DNA of 64,000 nt from positions 124,001 through 188,000 of the forward strand of contig NZ_RQHV01000062.1 of the NCBI RefSeq assembly GCF_004771005.1, written 5' to 3'. Each line of letters starts with the position of its first letter. The stretch's first letter is position 1. A program made the translations under genes and the position numbers. This document shows positions 1 through 7,865 of the stretch, one piece after another. Source of the DNA: Leptospira ilyithenensis (GTDB lineage Bacteria; Spirochaetota; Leptospiria; Leptospirales; Leptospiraceae). Below the pieces are notes generated by a model. The model saw only the letters and a program-made list of their open reading frames with translations. It did not search any database and was not told where the DNA came from.

Positions 1-1
1 C

Positions 2-373
2 AGGCAATTCGTAAAAGACAAAGATAAAGTTAAAAAAGATTTTATGCTAGTGAATGAAAACTTTCAGTCGGGCAAAGATCACCTTGCTACTGAAATTTTA
101 ACGGATGCGGTTGGAAGATTCAATTCACTGATTTCCGCGCTCGTATCGTTGCAGTCCCGTCATGCGGAAAACAAATGGTCGGAAATTCTGATCAACGGAA
201 AGTCCTTAGGTGAACTCACCTCATCGCTCAATGAAACTTTGAATGGAATCGCTTCCGCAATGGAAAAAAACGATATCGTGTATGCAGGCGATATTTTGGA
301 ATACGAACTTCCCGAATTGTTGGAAGGAATGGTTCCTTTCTTGGAAAAGATTCTGGAAACTGTCAAAAACTGA
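2..373 (+). CDS. Hypothetical protein, 5' truncated by window edge
   Basis: The reading frame is open from the first bases of the window to a TGA at 371-373, so the true start is probably outside the window. An internal ATG at 44 would give 109 residues, but the codons before it also look coding (Lys/Asp-rich). The protein is acidic and probably all-helical (Leu- and Glu-rich, ending FLEKILETVKN), with no signal peptide or membrane segment. I do not recognise the family. It lies 21 nt upstream of the HAD hydrolase gene and is probably in the same operon. Confidence 0.6.
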   Translation, partial: RQFVKDKDKVKKDFMLVNENFQSGKDHLATEILTDAVGRFNSLISALVSLQSRHAENKWSEILINGKSLGELTSSLNETLNGIASAMEKNDIVYAGDILEYELPELLEGMVPFLEKILETVKN

Positions 374-394
374 AAGTTTCAAGGCGCTTTTGAA

Positions 395-1138
395 ATGACT
401 TTATTTCTGGATTTGGACAATACGATTCTTCCCTCGAAAGAAGCATACGCGGAGTCTATTTCCAAGTTAGCATCCTTTTGGAAACAAAAAGGATGGGGAG
501 AAGAAGAAGATTTTTTGTCCCGCTATGAAGACGCTAGAAAAACCATCAAACAAAGGTTAAAAGGTCATTCTTCCAACCGGCTACGTATTCTGTGCTTTAA
601 GGAAATGGTGAGCGGGAAATGGAACGGGATTTCCGTTAAAAAAGCGGAAACCATACTTGATTTGGAATCCAAATACTTTGAATTTTTCACCGATTTTTTA
701 AAAAAGGAAAGAAACAAAAACCCGGATTGGGATGAAGTATTTTCTCTTTTGAAATTGATTTCTATCAACGGGAAAATTTTCTTTCTTACAAACGAAAATT
801 TGAGGACTCAACTGCTCAAAATCCAATCCTTCTTTCCTTCCGATCTTCGATTTCATTTGATCACATCGGAAGATTTGGGAGTGGAAAAACCGGATAAAAA
901 GTATTTTAACTTTGCCTTGGAGGAAGCAAATTCCTCACCAAAGGATTGTTTTATGGTAGGCGACAGCTTGGAAGATGATATAGAGGGTGCAAAAAGGAAA
1001 AACATTCCCGCCATCTACCAAAAACAAAGATTCGGTGAAAATATAGAAATTCGAAATTTGAGTGAAACTCCATTTGTTTTGGAATCTGAAAATTTGATTT
1101 CCACTTTGAATTATATCAAAACCGCCTGGAAATTATAA
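395..1138 (+). CDS. HAD-superfamily hydrolase (phosphatase-like)
   Basis: This 247-residue soluble protein carries the HAD motifs. Motif I is FLDLDNTIL near residue 4, with the nucleophile and acid/base Asp pair. Motif II is the Thr of FFLTNE near residue 132. The motif III Lys is in VEKPDKKYF and motif IV is MVGDSLEDDIEGA. The cap region between motifs I and II is helical, as in subfamily I enzymes such as phosphoglycolate phosphatase and nucleotidases. The family hydrolyses phosphomonoesters with Mg2+; the substrate cannot be told from sequence. It follows the truncated first gene by 21 nt, suggesting cotranscription. Confidence 0.85.
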   Translation: MTLFLDLDNTILPSKEAYAESISKLASFWKQKGWGEEEDFLSRYEDARKTIKQRLKGHSSNRLRILCFKEMVSGKWNGISVKKAETILDLESKYFEFFTDFLKKERNKNPDWDEVFSLLKLISINGKIFFLTNENLRTQLLKIQSFFPSDLRFHLITSEDLGVEKPDKKYFNFALEEANSSPKDCFMVGDSLEDDIEGAKRKNIPAIYQKQRFGENIEIRNLSETPFVLESENLISTLNYIKTAWKL

Positions 1139-1163
1139 GCAGGTCATCCCAACAAACGGGCGT

Positions 1164-1769
1164 TTATCGGTTTCCGGCCTCGGTATAAAACTGGAATAGA
1201 TCTTTGGCATCCAATTCCAGCCGTTCCAAGTATTCGCTAGCCAATCTGTCGGCAGATTCTATTTCCCAGGATATCTCGTTTCTGTTGGTAAAGCGTGATA
1301 TCTTTTTATATATGGGTTCGATGAGCCAATACTCTTTGACACCGTTTTTGAGATAAGCAATCATCCTTTTTTCCAAGCTTTCCAGATGGGAAGAAAGAAT
1401 TTCCACGATCATATCGGGGATGGAATGAATGCACGTTTTATCCGCACTTGGAATCGAGTCTTTGAAATAAATGATATCAGGGTGAAATATCTCTCCGGTA
1501 GGAAGAAACAAATTTGTCTCTTCCAGAACTTCTCCGGGAGAATCGTTTCCAACGGCGTTTCGGATAAGGCTTACGATTCTTTTTTGGATCTTATAGTGCT
1601 GAAAGGATTTGCCGAATCGCAAATGGAGAACTCCGTCCACAATCCGATAGCCGTAACCGTCATGAGGCAGTTCTTGAAATTCCTTCGGTGTCGCCCGCCA
1701 TCCAACATAACGAGGGCCATGCGATAATGTTACAAAATCTTTTCTTAAATTGAGTTTTCTATTATTCAT
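1164..1769 (-). CDS. Uma2 family (DUF820) putative endonuclease
   Basis: This 201-residue protein resembles the Uma2/DUF820 restriction-endonuclease-fold family. It has HPDIIYFKD (candidate metal-binding Asp) followed by PDMIVEILS and VKEYWLIEP, the typical PD-(D/E)xK core order (Asp, then Glu, then a Lys region). Family members are abundant in cyanobacteria and Leptospira, often as solitary genes, and their biological role is mostly unknown. It is convergent with the HAD gene (25 nt apart) and is not next to a methylase or toxin partner. Function as an active nuclease is inferred, not shown. Confidence 0.75.
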   Translation of the reverse strand: MNNRKLNLRKDFVTLSHGPRYVGWRATPKEFQELPHDGYGYRIVDGVLHLRFGKSFQHYKIQKRIVSLIRNAVGNDSPGEVLEETNLFLPTGEIFHPDIIYFKDSIPSADKTCIHSIPDMIVEILSSHLESLEKRMIAYLKNGVKEYWLIEPIYKKISRFTNRNEISWEIESADRLASEYLERLELDAKDLFQFYTEAGNR

Positions 1770-1915
1770 AAATTTTCGAAGATATTGTTTTCCGGCAGAT
1801 CATATTTCGAAACTTGCAAACAATGGAGTTGAAGCTACCCTTACGATCTTATTGTCTTTGGACGAAATTTAGTTTCCAAATAGACAAAAAAATTTTGAGA
1901 AAACGCGGCAGAAAT

Positions 1916-1939
1916 CGGATTTCTTCCGTAAGAAATCCG
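1916..1939 (-). terminator. Hairpin downstream of methyltransferase gene
   Basis: A perfect 10-bp inverted repeat (CGGATTTCTT / AAGAAATCCG) around a CCGT loop lies 18 nt beyond the stop of the minus-strand methyltransferase gene. The T-run after it on the minus strand is weak (ATTTC), so it may terminate or simply protect the 3' end. The rest of the 1770-1957 interval shows no gene. Confidence 0.55.
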
Positions 1940-1957
1940 GATTTTGGAACCGAAAGT

Positions 1958-2809
1958 TTAGAGGGGTTTGCGTAAGGTCAGAAAGAGGGTGTTATTCCAA
2001 TTGATCAGGCCGAAACTCAGATTGAACAGTATTTTTGTCAGGAAATAATAGCCTAACTTTGCATAAACGGCAAGCTTACTTTTGGAACCGGCAACGGATA
2101 AAATAGGCATGAGAACCTTGTATTCGGGTTTGGTGAAACCGCATTGTTTGCCAAGCTCCGCCAAGGTTTTCATTTTGTAGTTATTCACGTGGTCTTTGGC
2201 TTCCAGATAATGAACATCCGGTTTCATTCCCCGCAAAGTCACTTTCAGTTTTGCTTTTGCCAACTGGATGGGGAAGTTGGGGGTTTGTAAAAACAGAACC
2301 CCGCCCGGTCCCAGAAGTGTAAACAGATACGTAAGTAAAAAATGGGGTTTCGGGATATGCTCTATCACATCCCAAAGGGTGATCACATCAAACGAGTTAG
2401 TCGGTAGTCCCGAATCCTGAACAAGACCAGCATGAACCGTAACGAGTTTGTTTTCTTTTTTGGCAAAATCCACCGCTCGCGTGGAAATTTCATAACCGTG
2501 CGCTTCCCAAGACGTGGATTCCAAAACCGCTTTCACAAAAAAACCGAGCCCGCATCCCACATCCAAAAGTTTTCCTTGGGGTGCTTTCAGATAAGTTCTG
2601 ATAAAATCTTTGTAAATCCCCCGATGGGCTTTGTCCCACCATTCCAAATCATAGGACTCGTCTTCTCCGTCCCAATAACCTTCGTAATGTTCCGCTTGTT
2701 CGAAAGATGAATAAACATGGCCGCAGAATTTGCATTCTACAATGGGAATTCCGTTTTCATTAAAAACAGTAGAGGACTCGGAGGATTGGCAGAGAATACA
2801 AGATTTCAT
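1958..2809 (-). CDS. Class I SAM-dependent methyltransferase with N-terminal zinc ribbon
   Basis: The 283-residue protein starts with a four-Cys treble-clef/zinc ribbon (CILC at residues 4-7 and CKFCGHVY near 26), followed by a Rossmann methyltransferase domain. Motif I is LLDVGCGLGFF near residue 80 and the acidic motif after strand 4 is ITLWDVIEHIPKP. This layout is common in methyltransferases of sugar, lipopolysaccharide and small-molecule biosynthesis (methyltransf_23 group). The substrate is unknown. The C-terminal third contains hydrophobic stretches that may touch the membrane. It is divergent from dapF, leaving about 120 nt for promoters. Confidence 0.85.
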   Translation of the reverse strand: MKSCILCQSSESSTVFNENGIPIVECKFCGHVYSSFEQAEHYEGYWDGEDESYDLEWWDKAHRGIYKDFIRTYLKAPQGKLLDVGCGLGFFVKAVLESTSWEAHGYEISTRAVDFAKKENKLVTVHAGLVQDSGLPTNSFDVITLWDVIEHIPKPHFLLTYLFTLLGPGGVLFLQTPNFPIQLAKAKLKVTLRGMKPDVHYLEAKDHVNNYKMKTLAELGKQCGFTKPEYKVLMPILSVAGSKSKLAVYAKLGYYFLTKILFNLSFGLINWNNTLFLTLRKPL

Positions 2810-2933
2810 GTTTACTCCATGTATCGTCTAAATAGGGAACGCTGGGTCAAATCAAAAAAGGAGCCGATCTCGCTTGCCAACGAAACCTTCTTTTTCAGGA
2901 TTGGGTAGAGATACTGTTTCGGAGTTATCATTT

Positions 2934-3776
2934 ATGAAATTGAAATTTACTAAAATGGAAGGGATTGGAAACGACTATGTTTACATTGATGCCACAAAAG
3001 AAGACATCCGCCTGACCCCGGAACAGATCCAAAAACTATCCGATCGCAATTTTGGAATCGGAAGCGATGGTGTTATTTTTATTCGCAACTCAAAATCCGG
3101 CGAATTCCAGATGGATATGTACAATTCCGACGGAAGCTCTTCCGAAATGTGCGGAAACGGAGTTCGTTCCGTCGGCAAGTATGTATTTGACCATGGGTTA
3201 ACGAAGAATACCCGACCCACAATCGAAACGGGAAAAGGAGTTTTGACTTTGGATCTTTCCACGGATGGAAATGGAAAAGTGCAGATGGTTTCCGTAGATA
3301 TGGGAGAACCGATTTTACAACCATCTCTCATCCCCATCGTTTGGCCGGGTACGGATCCTGTGATAAATCAAACCATAGAAGTGGATGGACAGAAATACCA
3401 GTTTACATCCGTTAGTATGGGAAATCCCCATTGTGTTATTTTTGTAGAGGACTCGGATAAATTTCCGGTTCATGAAGTAGGTTCCAAAATCGAACACCAT
3501 CCTTTTTTTCCCAAAAGAGTGAATGTGGAGTTTGTTACGATTCGTGGCAAAGACCATCTCTACCAAAGGACCTGGGAACGCGGCGCTGGAGAGACTCTCG
3601 CTTGCGGAACCGGGGCTTGTGCAGTTGCAGTTGCAGCTCACCTAACGGGAAGAGCCGGTCGTAAAGTAAGGATTGATTTGAGAGGCGGGACCTTGCACAT
3701 TGAATGGAATGAATCCGGAAATATCATCATGACAGGACCTGCCAAAGAAGTATTTACTGGAGAGATAGAAATTTAA
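2934..3776 (+). CDS. dapF: Diaminopimelate epimerase
   Basis: DapF interconverts LL- and meso-diaminopimelate, giving the lysine precursor and peptidoglycan cross-linking residue. Both catalytic cysteines are present: [10 protein letters not shown] (about residue 73) and [12 protein letters not shown] (about 220). The N-terminal [13 protein letters not shown] and [11 protein letters not shown] segments are diagnostic. An in-frame upstream ATG at 2874 exists, but ATG 2934 is preferred because GGAG at 2921-2924 sits 9 nt before it and the family begins at this point (280 residues, normal length). The gene ends inside a terminator shared with the convergent acyltransferase gene. Confidence 0.96.
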   Translation: MKLKFTKMEGIGNDYVYIDATKEDIRLTPEQIQKLSDRNFGIGSDGVIFIRNSKSGEFQMDMYNSDGSSSEMCGNGVRSVGKYVFDHGLTKNTRPTIETGKGVLTLDLSTDGNGKVQMVSVDMGEPILQPSLIPIVWPGTDPVINQTIEVDGQKYQFTSVSMGNPHCVIFVEDSDKFPVHEVGSKIEHHPFFPKRVNVEFVTIRGKDHLYQRTWERGAGETLACGTGACAVAVAAHLTGRAGRKVRIDLRGGTLHIEWNESGNIIMTGPAKEVFTGEIEI

Positions 3777-3799
3777 AGAGATTCGAAAAATCTCTTTTT
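3775..3799. terminator. Compact bidirectional Rho-independent terminator
   Basis: AAAGAGAT (3775-3782), loop TCGAAAA and ATCTCTTT (3790-3797) form a perfect 8-bp stem flanked by A-rich and T-rich sequence. It lies between convergent dapF and the acyltransferase gene, overlapping the dapF stop and abutting the other stop codon, so it can serve both strands. Confidence 0.8.
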
Positions 3800-4535
3800 A
3801 TTTCTTTAAAAAATCAGCCTTCTGCAACTCGCCCATTCTGCGTTTTGTTTCTTTGGAGGCTTCGATCATGCCTTCTGCCAAAGGAAGGTGGGCATAGTCC
3901 TGGTATTTCACTACTTCGCCAAACACCAAGTTTACTTTTTTATAAACCACTCTCTTCTTGATTTCGCAAACTTCTTTGGGCATTCCCATAAACGCACGAA
4001 CCAGAGGAGGTATCGGATGATCGGAAATGGTTTCTTCTTCCGGGATGATGACCGCAGGAAGTATATCTACTTTGTTTCGTAAGCTGAATGCGGCAAATCC
4101 GTCGTGGAACTTGGCAAGAGGTGCGGAAAAATCATTCTGCACCATATAGTCATGACCTTCCGGAAAGATCCCAAGCACGTCTCCGTTTTTAAAAACCTGT
4201 TGTACTTTTTTGATACTTGCCATGGAAATATTTCCGTCAATCGCCATAGGAATGGTTCCGGTTTTTTCCACCAAGTCTTTGAAGAGAGGAATGCGGGTTG
4301 TATATTCCGCAGCGATCCAAGATATGAATCTGGGAAATACGGATCCGATTACAAAAGGATCCATATCACTTCTATGATTGCAGGTTAGAATCAGTTTTCC
4401 GGTGGGGACAATATTATGATAACCGTAAATAGTCGTCGATACGGCTAGATTAAAAAATGGAGTTACGAACTTTTTGATGTTCTCTACATTCTTTTTAACC
4501 TGATCGACTGTATTTTCCATCTTTTTATTCTCCAA
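3798..4535 (-). CDS. 1-acyl-sn-glycerol-3-phosphate acyltransferase (PlsC family)
   Basis: This 245-residue acyltransferase transfers an acyl chain to lysophosphatidic acid or a similar acceptor at the inner membrane. Motif I is CNHRSDMDPF (H-x4-D) and the glycerophosphate-binding motif is GIFPEGHDY, where PlsC usually has EGTR. A proline-rich block, VIIPEEETISDHPIP, takes the place of motif IV. Hydrophobic stretches near residues 25-35 and 68-78 suggest peripheral membrane contact. It overlaps the upstream 98-residue gene by 11 nt, implying translational coupling. The EGHD variant leaves the exact acceptor uncertain. Confidence 0.88.
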   Translation of the reverse strand: MENKKMENTVDQVKKNVENIKKFVTPFFNLAVSTTIYGYHNIVPTGKLILTCNHRSDMDPFVIGSVFPRFISWIAAEYTTRIPLFKDLVEKTGTIPMAIDGNISMASIKKVQQVFKNGDVLGIFPEGHDYMVQNDFSAPLAKFHDGFAAFSLRNKVDILPAVIIPEEETISDHPIPPLVRAFMGMPKEVCEIKKRVVYKKVNLVFGEVVKYQDYAHLPLAEGMIEASKETKRRMGELQKADFLKK

Positions 4536-4821
4536 TTAACTTTTTCCACCATGACTTTGTTTGGTCATCGTTAAGCGCCCGTTTGTTTGGATCTGCGCCT
4601 TGGCGGTTTGCATCGTCCTGGTCATTCCCTTCCGTTGCTGAAAAGGTATCCCTTCTCCTCTTTCCTGTTTGGGGTGCGGGAAGAGTTCTTTTGATCTCTT
4701 CCAATTCTCTTTGAGCCCCAGCATTTGATTTAAGATACGCACGAATCTCGTCCCACTGGGAGTCAAAATCATTTCCATAAATGGCGTAGTTCATTAGATC
4801 GATTCGATCAAAATCGGGCAT
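4525..4821 (-). CDS. Small hypothetical protein coupled to acyltransferase
   Basis: This 98-residue hydrophilic protein has no signal peptide or membrane segment. The N-terminal half, with IYGNDFDSQWDEIRAYL followed by a charged helix, looks folded; the middle (about 45-80) is low-complexity and rich in Asp, Asn, Gln and Arg; it ends TKSWWKKLIGE. The function is not recognised. It overlaps the start of the acyltransferase gene by 11 nt, so the two are expected to be cotranscribed. A competing frame at 4536-4778 on the same strand was rejected because it lacks coherent composition. Confidence 0.6.
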   Translation of the reverse strand: MPDFDRIDLMNYAIYGNDFDSQWDEIRAYLKSNAGAQRELEEIKRTLPAPQTGKRRRDTFSATEGNDQDDANRQGADPNKRALNDDQTKSWWKKLIGE

Positions 4822-5149
4822 ATAAGCGGAATCCTTCCCTTGTTTCTCCCTTAGAGTTCAGACTAGTTTTCTCTGAAATTCAATCTAATTTTTCCGGACT
4901 ATACCCAAGGTGCCGGAGGATTTTTAAGAAGGCGGCTGAAGAATCGGGGGTGGGATTCCCGATGATATTAATGTGAGAGATAGAATCGAGTCAAAGCGAC
5001 ATAAGATCAAAAAAGCGAACCAGAACCAAACTATACTGACAGGGAACGTGATTCCTTTTCCAAATTCCCGCCCGAACAAAGAGAAAATTTCCGATCTTTA
5101 TGAAGATTTGTTTTGCGGGGTAGAGGCTGAGAAAGAAGGCTTATTATAG
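4822..5149. other. Intergenic region, no gene seen
   Basis: These 328 nt separate the divergent 98-residue gene and the 160-residue exported protein gene. I see no convincing ORF, tRNA or long repeat. A short inverted repeat (ATCGGG and CCCGAT, near 4945-4970) is the only structure noted. It presumably carries promoters for both directions. Confidence 0.4.
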
Positions 5150-5632
5150 ATGATAAAAAAACTACTTCCGATTGCCTTCTTTTTCGTGGTCTTTTCCGAT
5201 TCCATGTGCCTCAGGCTCTGGATTGTTTCCGGAAAATTCAGAACGGTCGAAGACACCAGAGAGAATAAAACCTATCAGAAAACACGTTCTTTCCTAAAAG
5301 CGAAACAATGGTTGGAATACAAACTAGATCCTGAGATTTCCAAAATCAAAGAAGAAAACCAGGATACGGGAACGATCAAAGGAATAGGACAGATTCGCTG
5401 TTATGTACCTTACGGGATCGGGGAAGTGGATGCCAACGAACACGAGTTTAATTATTCGATCTCCATCAGGGAAGGATCGGCTACCATTTTGGTGGATAAG
5501 ATATTTTCTTTTATCAGAGATCCGAACGATATCATTTTGAATTACGGACCGAAAGACGAACGAGTGGCAAAAGTAACGATTCGTTCCTGTTTTAAACCTT
5601 TGTTGGATGATTTTTTCGAATATATAAAATAA
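5150..5632 (+). CDS. Exported hypothetical protein, possibly DUF4468-like
   Basis: This 160-residue protein has a hydrophobic N-terminal segment (KKLLPIAFFFVVFSDSMC) consistent with a signal peptide or loose lipobox ending at Cys20. The mature part contains TRSFLKAKQWLEYK, then a stretch ending DTGTIKGIGQIRCY, then an alternating beta segment NYSISIREGSATILVDKI. That order resembles DUF4468 proteins (periplasmic TBP-like fold), but the match is from memory and weak. It is monocistronic by spacing. Confidence 0.6.
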   Translation: MIKKLLPIAFFFVVFSDSMCLRLWIVSGKFRTVEDTRENKTYQKTRSFLKAKQWLEYKLDPEISKIKEENQDTGTIKGIGQIRCYVPYGIGEVDANEHEFNYSISIREGSATILVDKIFSFIRDPNDIILNYGPKDERVAKVTIRSCFKPLLDDFFEYIK

Positions 5633-5687
5633 AAACTTTGGTAGCGATACGCTGTAATTTGTAAGCAAGAGATATCTTCAAAAAAGA

Positions 5688-6079
5688 CTAATTGATTTGT
5701 TCAATTATTTTAAGAAATTCTTTCTGGCTTATAGCTATTAAGCCGGCAGAAGGATAGTTTTTTTATTTCTGGTAATTATATATTTAATTTTCTTTGATTT
5801 GGCAGCAAAGAATTGTATTGAGTCTTCAAAGTCTTTGATTGAGGAGTTCAACCCTAAGTCTATAATTTTATCATCGATAGGAATTATATCAATAATGCTT
5901 CTAAATTCTTTAATAAGTTCTCTCGCATTTTTTTCATTTGTGTATTTCGAGAGTATGTAATAGATATTCCAAATTATCAAAGAAGAAATAGATGCTTTGA
6001 TTTTCTGTGTTTCAATTAAAAACTTTCGCTTTATTGGAGAAAAGTAGAAAGTCCTTTAATATTTTAGAAATACTTTCAT
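5688..6079 (-). pseudogene. Decayed VapC-type PIN-domain toxin gene
   Basis: The remains of a PIN ribonuclease gene are readable in three frames. ATG at 6079 opens MKVFL, the usual PIN start, then stops. A second frame gives DFLLFSNKAKVF, and a third gives ETQKIKASISSLIIWNIYY continuing through DFEDSIQFFAA and YIITRNKKT to a stop at 5738. A further frame shift yields AISQKEFLKIIEQIN, the normal C-terminus, ending at TAG 5688. The N-terminal catalytic Asp motif (DTN) is missing and at least three frame disruptions are needed. No antitoxin gene remains upstream. The region is AT-rich compared with its neighbours. Confidence 0.75.
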
Positions 6080-6116
6080 TTCTAATTTAAATCTGTCTTT
6101 TTCCTATAACAAGGAA

Positions 6117-6392
6117 TTAACGATCCAGAGAACCGGGGGAACCTACGGCACCGTAAGTATTTGTGCCTGTAGAGGAATCCGTCAGACCGTAATAGTCTAA
6201 ATTTTGGGAACCAGTGCTGCTGGTTCCGCTTTGACCATTTGCATCTTGTGAACTGCTTCCCGAGGAATTGGATGCGTTTGGTTTGCCATCTGCTTCTAAC
6301 AGATCGGTGATATCTTTTGTACTCAGAACTTGTGAACCGCAATCCAAGATAAAAAGAGAAAATAACGCAACCGAGAAGATTCGTAAGCTCAT
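6117..6392 (-). CDS. Small Ser/Gly-rich lipoprotein
   Basis: This 91-residue protein has a short signal peptide and a candidate lipobox ending at Cys18 (SLFILDCGSQ). The mature part contains a low-complexity stretch rich in Ser, Gly, Asn and Gln (about residues 38-65) and probably lacks a stable domain. Such small lipoproteins are common in Leptospira. No function can be assigned. Confidence 0.6.
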   Translation of the reverse strand: MSLRIFSVALFSLFILDCGSQVLSTKDITDLLEADGKPNASNSSGSSSQDANGQSGTSSTGSQNLDYYGLTDSSTGTNTYGAVGSPGSLDR

Positions 6393-6438
6393 GATTCGAT
6401 TCTAAGAGACGTGGGAGTAGGGCGCAAGGAAAAATATC

Positions 6439-7815
6439 TCATTTTTTTCGTCTTTTTAGCAATACTCTTTGGATTCTTTTGTGTTTATCATCTGTTAGTG
6501 GAAATAGGAAGAGAAAGATAAGAGATCCGATAATAAAAAAGAATCCCACTCCCGGGCCGAATATCATTGCGAGGGAAAATCCGACTTCCTCGGATTGAAT
6601 GAATAGGTTCGCATCAAACCCGATCAAATCAAGTAAAAACCCCGAAAGCGCAATTCCAAATGCTTGGGAAAATTTAATCCCCATTTTCCAGAAACCGAAG
6701 TACAGTCCTTCTCTTTTCTGACCTGTTTTCAATTCATCATAATCCACTACATCCGTTAGTATGGAATCCATGATCAGAATGGAACCTCCAAATATCCCTC
6801 CTAAAAAAGCAACCAATAGAGGAGGTCTTATCTCTCCATAAGGAAACAAAGGATAGGCGATAATTGTGAGTAGACCCAGTAAAAATATTCCTGAAAACGC
6901 AGGGATTTTTTTTCCAAATCTCTTTGCCATCCAAACCCAGAATGGAATGGAGCAGATAAGAATCAAAAAGAAAGGCAGCATGATATTGAGGATTACGTCA
7001 GATTCTTTTAGTCCGAGTCTGTATTGATAATAATAAAGTGCAATCGCAGTGTTGAAAGTTCTGCCTATTCCGGCTACCACGAAGGCAACGAGCAAAATCA
7101 AAAACACTTTGTTTTTGAATACCGAATAGAGAGAGACAAAGAACGAAGGTTGTCCTTCCTCTTTGGAAAGTATATTGTCTTTTCCTTTTGTAACTAAAAA
7201 AGTCAGTACGGATGTGAATACGATCACTCCCGAAACAATTTCACTGGCTCCGATTCTGGATGAAATGATATTTTCTTTTGAGGTTTCGTCACCTAGGGAT
7301 TGTAATATGGCAGCGGGTATGATCATACCAACGAGCATTCCTATATTACTGAAAAAAAGCCTCCATCCGAAAATGGAAGTCCTTTCGTTTCTTTCGAAAC
7401 TCAACTCTCCTCCGAGAGCGATATGGGGAACGGAGATGATCGTCATAGCGGTATTCACCAACAGATAAGTAGTCAGGAGATATAAAAACTTTCCGAGTTG
7501 GGAAGTGATTTCCGGCGGCGAGAACAGAAGTAAAATGGAAAGAGAAAGAAAAATTCCTCCGAACAAGATATAAGGTCTTCTTCTGCCCATTTTCGATTTG
7601 GTTCGATCGGATATACTTCCCATCAAAGGGTCACTCACTGCGTCCCAGACCACCGATATGGCAAGAGCGATTCCTGCGAGGCTAGGGATGAGTCCGATGG
7701 TTTCAGTATAGTATTTAAGCAGATAAATTTGAGTGAATAGCTGAACGGCTGTTATGCCGATTTCTGCAGAAGCGTAACCTAATTTGGTTTTAAGGTTAAG
7801 GGAATGGATCGTCAT
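6439..7815 (-). CDS. MFS transporter, glycoside-pentoside-hexuronide (MelB-like) family
   Basis: This 458-residue protein has about 12 membrane segments. The GPH signature is clear: KLGYASAEIGITAV at the start, then DAVSDPLMGSISDRTKSKMGRRRPYILFG near residue 60. The second half carries DVVDYDELKTGQKREG, the typical GPH segment. Family members import sugars or similar solutes with Na+ or H+. The substrate cannot be read from sequence and there is no neighbouring glycosidase. It follows the SpoIIE phosphatase gene on the same strand by 50 nt. Confidence 0.88.
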   Translation of the reverse strand: MTIHSLNLKTKLGYASAEIGITAVQLFTQIYLLKYYTETIGLIPSLAGIALAISVVWDAVSDPLMGSISDRTKSKMGRRRPYILFGGIFLSLSILLLFSPPEITSQLGKFLYLLTTYLLVNTAMTIISVPHIALGGELSFERNERTSIFGWRLFFSNIGMLVGMIIPAAILQSLGDETSKENIISSRIGASEIVSGVIVFTSVLTFLVTKGKDNILSKEEGQPSFFVSLYSVFKNKVFLILLVAFVVAGIGRTFNTAIALYYYQYRLGLKESDVILNIMLPFFLILICSIPFWVWMAKRFGKKIPAFSGIFLLGLLTIIAYPLFPYGEIRPPLLVAFLGGIFGGSILIMDSILTDVVDYDELKTGQKREGLYFGFWKMGIKFSQAFGIALSGFLLDLIGFDANLFIQSEEVGFSLAMIFGPGVGFFFIIGSLIFLFLFPLTDDKHKRIQRVLLKRRKK

Positions 7816-7865
7816 TTGATTGTATCTATTTGACTGATCGGAATAGGAATGTGGGTATAAGCGGG

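Noticed and set aside
1164..2809. A restriction-modification pair of Uma2 nuclease and methyltransferase
   Set aside because: The methyltransferase has a zinc ribbon and small-molecule type motifs and lacks DNA methylase motifs.
4536..4778. Alternative frame within the 98-residue gene
   Set aside because: The other frame fits the 11-nt overlap with the acyltransferase gene and has more protein-like composition.
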